The position numbers and the translations under genes were made by a program. From positions 1,612,001-1,676,000 of the forward strand of contig NZ_CP090981.1 of the NCBI RefSeq assembly GCF_021513135.1: a stretch of DNA of 64,000 bases, given 5' to 3'. The DNA is from Vibrio sp. SS-MA-C1-2. GTDB taxonomy: Bacteria > Pseudomonadota > Gammaproteobacteria > Enterobacterales > Vibrionaceae. Positions 8,413-17,671 of the stretch are shown piece after piece. Numbering within the stretch: the stretch's first letter is position 1; each line of letters begins with the position of its first letter. Below the pieces are notes generated by a model that made no database searches, was not told where the DNA came from, and worked only from the letters and a program-made list of their open reading frames with translations.

Positions 8413-9957
8413 TTAGATCTTAATCATTTGTGACATATGTTCTCTCACCTGAGGAACCGTTAAGCCAACAATGATTTGGAAGCTATTACCATTACGCACC
8501 ACATTCACTGCACCTTGAGCTTGGAAATACTCAGTCTCTGCAACTTTTGCTGGGTCAATCACCTTGATACGTAAGCGAGTTGCACAGTTAGTTAGTAGTT
8601 CGATGTTATCTTTACCACCTAAACCTTCAATGAATGCTTCAGCTTTTGCGGTTTCAATACCACCTTGAGTTTTCGCGTCTTTGAAGTCTTTTTTGCTGTA
8701 CAGTTTCGCTTTAGCATTACCGCGTCCAGGGGTTAAGATATTCAGTTTGATAATTAATGTACGGAAGACAATGAAGTAGATTCCGACAAAAACTAATCCT
8801 AAAATCACCTGCATAACATAAACCTGCCAGTGGTTAGCCCCTAAAGGTAACCAGTTCTGGAAGATAAAGTCGATTAGACCTGTTTGGAAGTTCCCAGATA
8901 GTCCCATTGAAAATGCAATGGCTGCCATGGTTGCTGAAAGTAGTGCATGAATAACAAATAGAATAGGTGCAATAAATAAGAACGTAAATTCAATCGGTTC
9001 TGTAATACCGGTTAGAATTGCGGTGATAGCTGCGCCGATAACTAGGCCTGCCACCATTTTTTTGTTCTCTTTTTTAGCTGTAGAGTAAAGCGCTAATGCA
9101 ATACCAGTACAACCAAAGACTTTACCCATACCTGTTAACATTAAGCCACCTTGTGGGAACTGTTCTGTTAGTGGTGCAGGGTTTGCAGCAAACTCAGCGA
9201 TGTGTTGAATCCAATAGGCAACAGTTCCACCATCAACAGCAACAGGACCATAGAATACAGGGCCGTAGATGAAGTGGTGAAGACCGGTTGGGATCAGTAA
9301 ACGCTCAAGGAATGCGAATAACCAAACACCCATCGTGCCTGAGTTGATAATGACGGTTTGTAAACCAGTAATAGCGTGTTGGATTGATGGCCATACAAAG
9401 CAAGTGACAATCGCGGCAAAAACCATGATTGGGAAACTGATTATCACCACTAATGGTGTACCACCAAAGACACTTGCCCAGTCTGGAAGTGACTTATCAA
9501 AGTAACGGTTATGTACCCATACTGAGATCGATGCAATTAGAATTGAACCAAGTAGTGAAGTGTCTAATGTTAGAATACCGCCAATTTCAGTTAAACCCAT
9601 TTCGCCAGCAACATAGTTGATGTCAAAACTTGGTCCCCAAAACTGTAAAATACCACCAATTACGTAGTTAAAAGTAATGTAAGAGACAAAAGTGGCAAGA
9701 ACCGCTCGACCAGATGCTTTTTTAGCTAATGCAATAGGTAGACCTAATGCAAACACTAATGGCATATTTTTAAATACAGCTAAAGATGCTTGAAGTAGGA
9801 TGGTTGAAACATTAAACCAAGCACTTCCCTCAACCGCGAAAGGGAACAGATCTTTATTAAGAAGCATGACACTAAAGCCAAGCAACATCCCTGCTGCAGG
9901 AAAAAGTAATACAGGTACAAACATTGCTGCACCAAAACGCTGAATCATATCTTTCAT
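8413..9957 (-). CDS. PTS alpha-glucoside/maltose-type transporter, EIICB component
   Basis: This 514-residue glucose-superfamily PTS permease has an N-terminal EIIC domain (about residues 1-400, around ten membrane segments, with the 'GITEPIEFTFLF' substrate-site loop). A linker leads to a C-terminal EIIB domain with phosphorylated Cys458 in 'NCATRLR'. It imports and phosphorylates a sugar in the inner membrane. The adjacent GH4 enzyme points to alpha-glucosides such as maltose or sucrose isomers, as in AglA/MalX/MalB. The start at ATG 9957 has gagg five to six bases upstream and gives the family N-terminus 'MIQRFGAAMF'; a TTG at 10014 in the same frame is less likely. No EIIA is encoded here, so a shared EIIA-Glc is probably used. 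Confidence 0.88.
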   Translation of the reverse strand: MKDMIQRFGAAMFVPVLLFPAAGMLLGFSVMLLNKDLFPFAVEGSAWFNVSTILLQASLAVFKNMPLVFALGLPIALAKKASGRAVLATFVSYITFNYVIGGILQFWGPSFDINYVAGEMGLTEIGGILTLDTSLLGSILIASISVWVHNRYFDKSLPDWASVFGGTPLVVIISFPIMVFAAIVTCFVWPSIQHAITGLQTVIINSGTMGVWLFAFLERLLIPTGLHHFIYGPVFYGPVAVDGGTVAYWIQHIAEFAANPAPLTEQFPQGGLMLTGMGKVFGCTGIALALYSTAKKENKKMVAGLVIGAAITAILTGITEPIEFTFLFIAPILFVIHALLSATMAAIAFSMGLSGNFQTGLIDFIFQNWLPLGANHWQVYVMQVILGLVFVGIYFIVFRTLIIKLNILTPGRGNAKAKLYSKKDFKDAKTQGGIETAKAEAFIEGLGGKDNIELLTNCATRLRIKVIDPAKVAETEYFQAQGAVNVVRNGNSFQIIVGLTVPQVREHMSQMIKI

Positions 9958-10059
9958 TGAAACCTCATCATTGGAATTGAAAGTATGGTTAATAAAGGTA
10001 GAGCCCTCGAGCAAATAATCGCGAAAGGTGAAGGCTCTATTAAGTATTTGTTATTATAA

Positions 10060-11388
10060 TTATTTTGAGAATTGTGGTAGATATGGCTTGTTTTCTATTA
10101 ATAGGTCATCAACAATCTTTTTCGCTGTTGAGACATTAATAACTGTACGGTTAAGCGTTAATGCGTTAACCAATTTCTGTTTATTCCCTTCAAACCAACC
10201 ATCAACCACTAATTTTTCATAACCTAGTTGGCTTTCGATCATCGCTTTTTGGAATGTTGGGATCTTACCTACTGCGAAAGGCTGAGGGCCTTTATTTGTT
10301 AATGATGCTGGAACCTCAACCATTGCGTCATCTTGTAAGTTTGAAATGATGCCGTTATTTTGAACGATAACAAGATAAGTATCACCCATGTTATAAGCTA
10401 AAGACGCAGCAACTCGAACCATGTAGCGACCGTGAATATCAGCATGCAGTGTTTCATTTTCAGTCGTATCGGCATCAATAATGCGTTGGTTTAATTCAAA
10501 TACACGTTTTTCACGTCCATTGATAACTTGGCGTGCACGGGTATTGTTGATATCTTCTTTTGAAACCATTTTCTCTGGGTAGAGGTAGTATTGAAGATAA
10601 GTGTTAGGAAGAAATTCAGGGTTATCTTCTAACATGGTTTTCATGTTCTTAAAGGTTGCTTGCCAAGATGGATCGTCAGCAATTTCAGGATCGACGGCAG
10701 TAATACCTTTATTTAGAATGATATTTTTAATTTCATCTGTTAGATCTTGACCTTGTTTATTACGAATACCGGTAAACCAACCGTAATGGTTTAAGCCAAA
10801 GTACTCTGGTACGAGATCCCAGAATTCACAACCTAAGATTTGTGCGTAGCTCACCATAATTGCAGCGGGCATATCACAAATATTTAGAATTCGCTTATCG
10901 TTAGGGAATTCACGGTTTAGGGCTTCAGCAACAATAGCAGCAGGATTGGTGTAGTTCAGAATCCAAGCTTCTGGGCTATAGTGACGGATTTCATTGACTA
11001 ACGTAATCATATCGCCAATAGAACGCAGGCCATACGCCATACCACCTGCACCACACGTCTCTTGACCGACACAGCCATGCGAAAGAGGAATTTGCTCATC
11101 TCTTTCACGCATAGCGAGACCGCCAGTACGAATTTGAATAAAGAAGAAATCGGAGTTTGAGAAGGCAATTTCTTTATCCGTTGTGTAGATGAATTCTTCA
11201 ACTTCTGGGTAGTGCTCGCGGAATAGAATCTCAGTTGCCTTTGCATTAGATTCTTGACGTTCTGCATCAATATCATAAAAAACAACACGTTTCAGAGGAA
11301 AAGTCTCTTTCTCTGCAATTAAGCTGTTCATCATACCTAGTGTATAAGTACTACCTGCACCAACAACGGTTAAATTTTGACGTTTCAT
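10060..11388 (-). CDS. Family GH4 6-phospho-alpha-glucosidase
   Basis: This NAD- and metal-dependent glycosidase (442 residues) splits the phosphorylated disaccharide delivered by the neighbouring PTS. The N-terminal NAD-binding loop is 'VVGAGSTYTLG' (from residue 8). The metal ligands are Cys171 and His201 ('FGLNHYGW'). The signature 'CDMP' after Cys171 is the form found in 6-phospho-alpha-glucosidases (MalH, GlvA, AglB type), whereas beta-specific members usually have CN-P. The gene is upstream of the PTS gene in one operon, divergent from a GntR regulator. Confidence 0.9.
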   Translation of the reverse strand: MKRQNLTVVGAGSTYTLGMMNSLIAEKETFPLKRVVFYDIDAERQESNAKATEILFREHYPEVEEFIYTTDKEIAFSNSDFFFIQIRTGGLAMRERDEQIPLSHGCVGQETCGAGGMAYGLRSIGDMITLVNEIRHYSPEAWILNYTNPAAIVAEALNREFPNDKRILNICDMPAAIMVSYAQILGCEFWDLVPEYFGLNHYGWFTGIRNKQGQDLTDEIKNIILNKGITAVDPEIADDPSWQATFKNMKTMLEDNPEFLPNTYLQYYLYPEKMVSKEDINNTRARQVINGREKRVFELNQRIIDADTTENETLHADIHGRYMVRVAASLAYNMGDTYLVIVQNNGIISNLQDDAMVEVPASLTNKGPQPFAVGKIPTFQKAMIESQLGYEKLVVDGWFEGNKQKLVNALTLNRTVINVSTAKKIVDDLLIENKPYLPQFSK

Positions 11389-11438
11389 AAAGTTCTCTCT
11401 ATTACAAATTCTGAGGTGTTGTTTAACTTGGGCTAAAT

Positions 11439-11490
11439 GTATCTTAAAAGTATTACGAACAAAAGTGGTGAGTGATACTTTAAGAATACA
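11439..11490. promoter_or_regulatory. Inverted-repeat operator candidate between GH4 and GntR genes
   Basis: The arms tgtatcttaaaagtat (11439-11454) and atactttaagaataca (11475-11490) are near-perfect inverted copies 20 bases apart. They lie in the divergent promoter region and could be the binding site of the adjacent GntR-type repressor. This is an inference from position and symmetry. Confidence 0.5.
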
Positions 11491-11492
11491 TT

Positions 11493-11508
11493 TGTGTAAT
11501 TGATCACA
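11493..11508. promoter_or_regulatory. CRP-cAMP site candidate
   Basis: The sequence tgtgtaattgatcaca matches TGTGA-N6-TCACA with one mismatch. It sits in the divergent region of a PTS sugar operon, where catabolite control is expected. Confidence 0.6.
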
Positions 11509-11591
11509 TTAATCACTAAATAAGGTTTGAAAATGTATTATTGATCATAAATTTGTTATTCTGCGGTAAAGCATTAATAAGAGAACATATC

Positions 11592-12305
11592 GTGCAGAAA
11601 CCGCGTTATCTACAAATCGCAGATGATCTGATTGAACAGATCCGTGATGGCGTGCTGGTGGAAGGAAGTATTTTACCGACTGAACAGCAGTTACAAGAAC
11701 AGTATCAAGTCAGCAGAGTCACGATTAGAAAATCAATGAAAGTCTTGGTCGATCAAGATTTACTGTATCGTGTTCGCGGGAGTGGTACCTATATTAAAGC
11801 GCCGAAAGTTCAGCATAATGCGATTGAATTAAATGGCTTTAATGAAGAAGTGACGGCACAAGGAAAAACGCCGAGCTCTAAAATTATTACCTTTGAATTA
11901 CAGCAAGCAGAACCGACGATTGCACAAAAACTGGCGATTAATGAAGGTGATGAGATTTTCTCTATTCGTCGATTACGCTTGATTAATGATAAGCCTGAAG
12001 TCCTAGAACATACCTATATGCCTGTTGCTCTGTTTCCAGACCTTAATATAGAGGTGATGCGAAACTCTAAATATCAGTATGTTGAGCAACAGAAAGGGCT
12101 AAAGATAAAACTCAGCAAACAGAGTGCTAAACCGATTGTTGCGGATGATATTGTCGCTGATAAGTTAGCGATTACTGTCGGAACGCCAATTTTAAAAATT
12201 GATGCCGTTGGTCTATTAAGCAATGATCAACCATTTGAATATACAGAACATTACTTTTTAGTCTCACAATACAGTTTTGATTTTGTCTCTTATAGACAAG
12301 GTTAG
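11592..12305 (+). CDS. GntR/UTRA family repressor of the alpha-glucoside operon
   Basis: The product (237 residues from GTG 11592) has an N-terminal winged HTH (about residues 5-72, 'PTEQQLQEQYQVSRVTIRKS') and a C-terminal UTRA ligand domain (about 95-230, 'FSIRRLRLINDKPEVLEHTY'), the TreR/HutC plan. Such proteins sense sugar phosphates. GTG 11592 is chosen because it gives the usual 'QKPRYLQIADDL' beginning; a TTG at 11541 would add an unrelated stretch overlapping the promoter. Divergent position suggests that it controls the PTS-GH4 operon. Confidence 0.85.
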   Translation: MQKPRYLQIADDLIEQIRDGVLVEGSILPTEQQLQEQYQVSRVTIRKSMKVLVDQDLLYRVRGSGTYIKAPKVQHNAIELNGFNEEVTAQGKTPSSKIITFELQQAEPTIAQKLAINEGDEIFSIRRLRLINDKPEVLEHTYMPVALFPDLNIEVMRNSKYQYVEQQKGLKIKLSKQSAKPIVADDIVADKLAITVGTPILKIDAVGLLSNDQPFEYTEHYFLVSQYSFDFVSYRQG

Positions 12306-12381
12306 ATTTGGAACTTGGTAGGTATAATTAAAAATTGATGAGTTATTTTAAATAATACTTTAAAACAGAGGAGGTAACAAA

Positions 12382-12855
12382 ATGCAGGAGCAACATAAAG
12401 CATATTTAGAGCAATATTTACAGTTGTTAACGACAGAGCAGAAAAACAGTGTGCCGCAGGTCATTGCTGAATATTTTTGTGCTGATGAATACAATGCCAA
12501 TGAATGCGCAAGATTGATCAATGAAGGGACTAAAACCGCGTCATGCAGTTTAAAGGCGGGTTATGATGCCGAAAATGAGCCACTGCCTAAAGTTGGTGGA
12601 CTAACGGTCGTTTTAGATTGGCAGCAAAATCCGGTCTGTATTATTGAATTAACCGAAATTAGTTTGTCTCCATTTAACAAGGTAACGGCAGAGTTTGCCG
12701 CTGCGGAAGGTGAGGGTGATCGAAGCTATCAATGGTGGCGAGATGCACATTTAACCTTTTTTACCCATTATACAAAAAGTATTGATGTGCCTTTTACTGA
12801 AGATTCACTGTTAGTGCTTGAACGATTTAAGAAGGTCTATCCACTATCGGTTTGA
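12382..12855 (+). CDS. ASCH domain protein
   Basis: This 157-residue cytoplasmic protein fits the ASCH fold, an RNA-binding-like beta barrel related to PUA. The conserved 'INEGTKTAS' block (about residues 47-55, the GxK motif), 'LDWQQNPVCIIELTEI' and the 'EGEGDRSYQWWRDAH' segment are typical. Some members are ribonucleases, and the substrate here is unknown. An excellent ribosome site (gaggagg-like 'agaggaggtaac') precedes ATG 12382. An ERIC-like repeat follows 20 bases after the stop. Confidence 0.8.
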   Translation: MQEQHKAYLEQYLQLLTTEQKNSVPQVIAEYFCADEYNANECARLINEGTKTASCSLKAGYDAENEPLPKVGGLTVVLDWQQNPVCIIELTEISLSPFNKVTAEFAAAEGEGDRSYQWWRDAHLTFFTHYTKSIDVPFTEDSLLVLERFKKVYPLSV

Positions 12856-12874
12856 AGCTAGTGGATAAAAATAA

Positions 12875-13003
12875 ATATCCCCTTCATGCTTGAAGTCGCT
12901 AAGTTGTTGGCTGTATTCGTTCGCCCCAATCATATAGAAAACCTATACTCATGGGGTCTCACTCACTTGCCGCCGACTAGCAACGCCAATTATTTTAGGT
13001 AGA
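12875..13003 (+). repeat. ERIC-like imperfect palindrome, full-length copy
   Basis: This copy runs from 'cttcatgcttgaagtcgct' through the central 'gccccaat...catgggg' hairpin to 'actagcaacgccaattatt'. It lies between two convergent genes. Confidence 0.75.
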
Positions 13004-13035
13004 GATAAAAGTTCTGTGGTTTGTTATTTCAAAAG

Positions 13036-13647
13036 CTAGAAAGCATTTTTCAGCGCATTGAACTCTTTTTCAGTTATGCCGTAGTAAAGTTTGTCATCAA
13101 AACCTGCGTCAGTTTTAAAGTAATCTTTTTGGCAACCCTCTTGAACAAAGTGACACTTTTCTAACGTTTTATAAGAACCAATATTAGTTCCATAGCAATC
13201 AGCACTGATTTTATGCGCATCGAGCTGAGTAAAGCCAAGCTCAGTCATTAATTGGCATGCCTTGGTTGCGATGCCTTGTCCCCAAGCGTGAAATGGGAGT
13301 TGATAACCCAATTCAAAATTGCCTTCCATAAACATCACGGCGGTAATCGCTGTCATGCCCATGTATTTCCCTTGTTGGTTACGAATAATGAAGGTCGGGT
13401 TATCTGGCCAGCACTGATCTTTTATTGCTTGCTCGGTGTTTTCAATGATCGGGCCAAAAAAGCCTTGATAAAGTTCATCGGGGGCAGGGGCAAAGAATAG
13501 ATATTGATTAACACGATCATCCGCTAACATCGTGATGATGTCCGCCAGATCGGCAGGTTGTATTAGTTGGATAGATAAACTCTCAGAGAATGGAATCGCT
13601 TTACCTTGCTTTAACGCTAAGAGTATTTCATTTTGTGATCGAGACAT
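13036..13647 (-). CDS. GNAT family N-acetyltransferase
   Basis: This 203-residue protein resembles the RimJ/RimL-type GNAT acetyltransferases. The acetyl-CoA-binding region is around residues 130-160 ('YQLPFHAWGQGIATKACQLM'), followed by 'DAHKISADCYGTNIGSYKTLEKCHF', the usual motif for this subgroup. The acceptor is not predictable. It is a monocistronic gene convergent with the ASCH gene. Confidence 0.85.
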   Translation of the reverse strand: MSRSQNEILLALKQGKAIPFSESLSIQLIQPADLADIITMLADDRVNQYLFFAPAPDELYQGFFGPIIENTEQAIKDQCWPDNPTFIIRNQQGKYMGMTAITAVMFMEGNFELGYQLPFHAWGQGIATKACQLMTELGFTQLDAHKISADCYGTNIGSYKTLEKCHFVQEGCQKDYFKTDAGFDDKLYYGITEKEFNALKNAF

Positions 13648-13785
13648 AATGTTCCAAATGACCTATTTATTTAATGATTTCAAGATCTATTGTAACGAAT
13701 AGCATCTTTAGATAATTGAATAAATACGACAAAGTAATAATAATTCTGTATCTATGGTTATATTCTTAACACTTGGAAATAGCGA

Positions 13786-14154
13786 TTAACTAAAGCGAAG
13801 TAAAGATGCTCGGTTCTTATATTTATCAAATAAAATTAAACAAAGGAAGGCGAGATAGAATAAAAGCAAAGAGATAAGAGTAGTGGGATTAAAGTAGTCA
13901 AAAAGTTTAATCGAAACATAGACATCATAAGCAACTTTAATGATTAAAATGGTACTTAAAATACTGGTGGATATTCGTCCTTCAAAGAGCATTAAAACGG
14001 CCATAGCGACAATTACTAGCAACACTTCAACAGCGAAGTTAAATTTTTCTAGTGGGATATCACCAAAATTACTAATAGATAAAAATGCAGCCATGATAAT
14101 AACTGAACTTAGTAATTCTTTTTTTATTCTACTGTTCTTCACTTGTAAACCCAT
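13786..14154 (-). CDS. Small predicted inner-membrane protein of unknown function
   Basis: The 122-residue product has a short basic N-terminus and about four hydrophobic segments (near residues 16-30, 38-58, 62-80 and 92-110), separated by very short loops. No family was recognised. It stands alone between the acetyltransferase gene and an ERIC-like repeat. Confidence 0.55.
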   Translation of the reverse strand: MGLQVKNSRIKKELLSSVIIMAAFLSISNFGDIPLEKFNFAVEVLLVIVAMAVLMLFEGRISTSILSTILIIKVAYDVYVSIKLFDYFNPTTLISLLLFYLAFLCLILFDKYKNRASLLRFS

Positions 14155-14270
14155 GAATTATCATTATAGTTATTGTTTTAGTATTATTAAACTTATCTTT
14201 GGTTTTTGTCAATACTTATTCATTTTTTTTGACTATATATGCGTGTTTCTATCTGTTTGTTAGTTAAGTC

Positions 14271-14381
14271 TATACTTGAAATCATTGGCGTCGCTCATTC
14301 GCCCCAATCATAGAGTACACCTATACTCATGGGGTCTCATTCACTTGCCGCCGACTAGCAACGCCAATTACTTTGGGTATA
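14271..14381 (+). repeat. ERIC-like element, copy with internal deletion in the left arm
   Basis: The element begins at 'tatacttgaaatcattggcg', keeps the central hairpin (gccccaatca to catgggg) and the right arm ending in 'ctttgggtata', but lacks about 18 bases of the usual left arm. It is the only feature seen in the 14155-14495 gap. Confidence 0.7.
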
Positions 14382-14495
14382 GTACATTCAAGTATGAATC
14401 GGATATTTGAATCTTTGGCTGCTAAGTGTTTGCACGATCCCTCTATGACTTGTTTTCTTCTAATCCATGTCATGACTTTGAATGTCAATAATATT

Positions 14496-15926
14496 TTAAC
14501 GATATGAAAATAATGTAGATTTTGTTGCTAAAGCTTTTGGGTAACCTCGGGAAATTGCAATCTCTTCTGCACGTAAATTGATCGCTTTTGATGGAATATT
14601 AATCTCCTCTTTAGGTTGAGGTGATATGAAATCTTGTTGAAGTTTTATCGCTATTTTTTTTGCGGACAAGAGGGCAGAAGAAGCTTTTACAATTTCAATT
14701 CTGGCATAGTTATTCATAGAGAAGGTAACATCGGCTGCTCGAAGAGAAGGATCATTGCCGGGTACTTGTTGTGCACCAAATAAAGGTTGACTGGCAAGTT
14801 GTGCGGTATGAAACGCCGGGATGTATTGGCTTAGATGATCAATGGCGGCTTCTGTTCTCTGTTTAATCGTTTCAGGTTGCCAGCCGTTATTGATTTTGTT
14901 CTCTAGTTGAGTTGGTAAATTTGGTTGCGGGTTTCTTTTACTGGAAGAGGCTAAACCATCTTTAAATAGAGTGATATTATCTGTCATACCGTGGAGTTGA
15001 AAATGACCATCGGCATAAGGTGTTAACTGGGCCATTCCCTGAGGTGTGCCACGTTGACCATGGAAAATAACTTCTGGCCAGTTTTCCTTACATTGCCACT
15101 GAGTGACATAAGCTGCTTTAAATTCAACAAAACGAGAACAGTTAACACCAATTTGTTGATCGATCGTTCCAGATTTAAAACCAGCGGCATTGATCAAATA
15201 ATCTGCGACAATTTGGTATTGTTTGCCGTCTTGATCATATTCTATTGACCAGTGATTATCATTGCGATGAATTGTTGTGACTTGGCTATTAGTGAAAAGT
15301 GAGCAATTAGACAGTGCCTTTAGCTTGAGCTCGATCGTTGACGCCAGACGGAAAACACTCAAACCATACTCTTGCACCATTACTACTGGATATTTTAGTG
15401 CATTTAAATCGGTATATTTAGCGAAGGGAATCAACCACTCATCATTACTCGTTGGTAAGTCGGGCTGTTGTTGCTGTGCTAAAGCTTGAAGTTGAGGTTT
15501 CGTGTAGAGTTGAAAGTACTGACTCGGCTTACCTAAACGTTGATTTTCAGGGCTTTTCTTAATTAGTTTTTGATAATGAGCGGTAATACTCTCTAATCGA
15601 GGCAGTAAACTTGCAGGATCAGCAGGATCAGATTTAGGAATAGCAATCACCGTTGGGCGAACATTCACACTATCAGGATAATAATTTATAGTTTCAATCG
15701 ATTGATCTAATAACGCTAAACATTGTTCAGTTGATATTTCTCGGTATAAATTACCACCCGCGTGAAGGTGACAAATTGGCGGGCCACTGACCAGTTCGGT
15801 CCCTTTTTCAAGCAGTGTAACACTATACCCCTGCTGGCTGAGGTAGAGTGCTGCTGTTGCACCAGAAACGCCACCACCAATAATCGCAATAGACGGTGAT
15901 TTGGCAGCTTGATTTGTCATATCCAT
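14496..15926 (-). CDS. FAD-dependent oxidoreductase (DAO-like)
   Basis: The 476-residue protein starts with a Rossmann FAD site 'IAIIGGGVSGATAALYLSQQG' (residues about 13-33) followed by 'VTLLEKG'. The second FAD contact 'DYLINAAGF' is near residue 245. The layout resembles glycine-oxidase/DAO-type amine oxidoreductases. The substrate is unknown. No partner gene is adjacent. Confidence 0.75.
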   Translation of the reverse strand: MDMTNQAAKSPSIAIIGGGVSGATAALYLSQQGYSVTLLEKGTELVSGPPICHLHAGGNLYREISTEQCLALLDQSIETINYYPDSVNVRPTVIAIPKSDPADPASLLPRLESITAHYQKLIKKSPENQRLGKPSQYFQLYTKPQLQALAQQQQPDLPTSNDEWLIPFAKYTDLNALKYPVVMVQEYGLSVFRLASTIELKLKALSNCSLFTNSQVTTIHRNDNHWSIEYDQDGKQYQIVADYLINAAGFKSGTIDQQIGVNCSRFVEFKAAYVTQWQCKENWPEVIFHGQRGTPQGMAQLTPYADGHFQLHGMTDNITLFKDGLASSSKRNPQPNLPTQLENKINNGWQPETIKQRTEAAIDHLSQYIPAFHTAQLASQPLFGAQQVPGNDPSLRAADVTFSMNNYARIEIVKASSALLSAKKIAIKLQQDFISPQPKEEINIPSKAINLRAEEIAISRGYPKALATKSTLFSYR

Positions 15927-16128
15927 ATTAATGAAATCTATTGAAAAATAATTCTGTATTATATCCTTTACAACAAAATACCGATAGTGGAACTTTACCT
16001 ACTACACATTTTAGTAAAAGAGTCATTAAACCTAGTGACTATTTATGCTAGTCTCCGGCTTGAGTTCGATTCGTTGAACTGTACTTTCACTAACCATTGA
16101 ATAAAAACGATAACATAATGGAGTTGTA

Positions 16129-16782
16129 ATGAAAAAATTTATTAAAGGCGTTCTTCTTTTAGCGGCACTGTTTAGTGTTTCTGTTTCTGCGAGTGAGTTT
16201 AAAGAAGGTGTGCATTATCAAGTTTTCCCTGTTCAAAAAACAAAAACACCAACTGTGACGGAGTATTTCTCTTTTTATTGCGGAAACTGCTACAACATGG
16301 AGACCCGTTACTTACCATTGATCAAGCCTGAACTGGATAAAGACATATCTTTTAATCAAAAACATGTTGATTATGCACAGAATCAAACGTCAAAAGCCGT
16401 GGTTGAAGCGTTTGCTATTATGCAAGAAATGGGAATTGAAGATGATGCCCGATTAAAAGAGGTGATGTTTGAAGCGATGGGCGGCAATCATGATCACCAT
16501 TCAGCACCAAAAGGTCATGAAGAAAAAGGGCCTTCAGTTGCAACATTGCAAGATATTAAAACAATATTAGTAGCAAATGGTGTCGATGCCGCGTCGTTTG
16601 ATAAAGCAGCAAAAAGCCCAGTAGTAGCAGAAAAAGTGGCAAAATGGGATAAAGAACAGTCATATTACCGTATTAATAGTATTCCAACCTTCGTGGTTAA
16701 TGGTAAGTATAAAATTATATTTAAAAATTTAAAAACGGTAGAGCAATTGACTGATTTAATGAATTATTTGGCAGACAAATAG
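16129..16782 (+). CDS. DsbA-like periplasmic thiol:disulfide oxidoreductase with CGNC centre
   Basis: The protein has 217 residues with a signal peptide of about 21 residues (cut after 'SVSVSA'). The thioredoxin-fold active site is Cys51-Gly-Asn-Cys54 in 'FSFYCGNCYNME', which corresponds to Cys30/Cys33 of mature DsbA, where CPHC is usual. The cis-Pro loop is 'NSIPTFVVNGKY'. A His-rich stretch 'NHDHHSAPKGHEE' interrupts the helical domain at about residues 123-135. These changes would alter redox potential and may add metal binding. It is a single gene with a clear ribosome site (ggag before ATG). Confidence 0.85.
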   Translation: MKKFIKGVLLLAALFSVSVSASEFKEGVHYQVFPVQKTKTPTVTEYFSFYCGNCYNMETRYLPLIKPELDKDISFNQKHVDYAQNQTSKAVVEAFAIMQEMGIEDDARLKEVMFEAMGGNHDHHSAPKGHEEKGPSVATLQDIKTILVANGVDAASFDKAAKSPVVAEKVAKWDKEQSYYRINSIPTFVVNGKYKIIFKNLKTVEQLTDLMNYLADK

Positions 16783-16886
16783 TACAATACTATCTATTCA
16801 ACAGATTTTTTATTTGATGATCTTTTGGATACTGAGAAATTAGTTTTAAATGGTGGCTAAGTTTTATAACGATAGTTCAATCACGT

Positions 16887-17015
16887 TATCCCCTTCATAC
16901 TTGAAGTCGCTAGGTTGTTGGCTGCACTTACTCGCCCCAATCATTGAGTACACCTATATTCATGGGGCCTCACTCACTTGCCGCCAACTAGCAACACCAA
17001 TTATTTTAGGTATAT
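16887..17015 (+). repeat. ERIC-like imperfect palindrome, full-length copy
   Basis: This copy follows dsbA by 104 bases and shows both arms and the central hairpin. Confidence 0.75.
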
Positions 17016-17072
17016 ATACCTAAAGTAATTGGAACTCCCGCTTACTAGTCACTCCAATTATCTGGGATATAA
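17013..17072. repeat. ERIC-like end fragment abutting the previous copy
   Basis: Directly after the full copy, 'tatacctaaagtaattggaa' and then 'tactagtcactccaattatc' are two right-end segments in opposite orientation, as if a second copy had lost its centre. Confidence 0.5.
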
Positions 17073-17315
17073 GTTAAAAGATATTTGGGGTATAAATTAA
17101 AAAAGACTATTTATTTAGCTGATAATGTTAAGTCTAATCCCATTTTAATATAGATAAACAAGCATCATAGAATTTAAGTTTTATCAGTAAATATATTCAG
17201 ATTAATCACTCTATATTTGTAGAGAAACAGATTGAATATTGGTTTGAGTTATTATTCTAAATATTCATAAATGGTGATGTTTGTGTGTTAAATGTCACCA
17301 AAATGTTATAGATTA

Positions 17316-17344
17316 AAGGGGTGTCAATTTGACACCCCTTTTTT
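17316..17344 (+). terminator. Strong orphan Rho-independent terminator
   Basis: The 11-bp perfect stem aaggggtgtca / tgacacccctt has a 3-base loop and is followed by a T-run. The nearest upstream plus-strand gene (dsbA) ends more than 530 bases away with a repeat between, so it may end a small RNA. Confidence 0.65.
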
Positions 17345-17641
17345 ATAGGCTGAAAATGGCAGGTGTTAAGCAGTAAATTTTCAATTAATGGTGTAGACAT
17401 AAGTTTACAGTTTAATGTTTGCTGTTTGATTTTTATGCTCGTATTTTTGTGGTTTAAGTTCAAAGTGAGTTTTTAGATTGTTTTTTGAACTAATAGTCAT
17501 GAATTATCATTTATTTTTATAAAAAATTCTTTTTGGGGTTCCAATATTGATCATAAACTGGTTTACTTAGTTTGTTCATTGTGAAAGCAACATTTTAAAC
17601 TGGTGTAAACATGGATGTACGATTTTTTCTGCTGTAAGTAT

Positions 17642-17671
17642 AAAAATAGAAAAAATAGAAAAAATAGAAAA
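17642..17671 (+). repeat. 9-bp tandem repeat before the transporter ribosome site
   Basis: The unit aaaaataga is present three times and then degenerates, ending about 7 bases before the ggagag ribosome site of the NSS transporter gene. Copy-number change could alter the leader. Confidence 0.6.
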
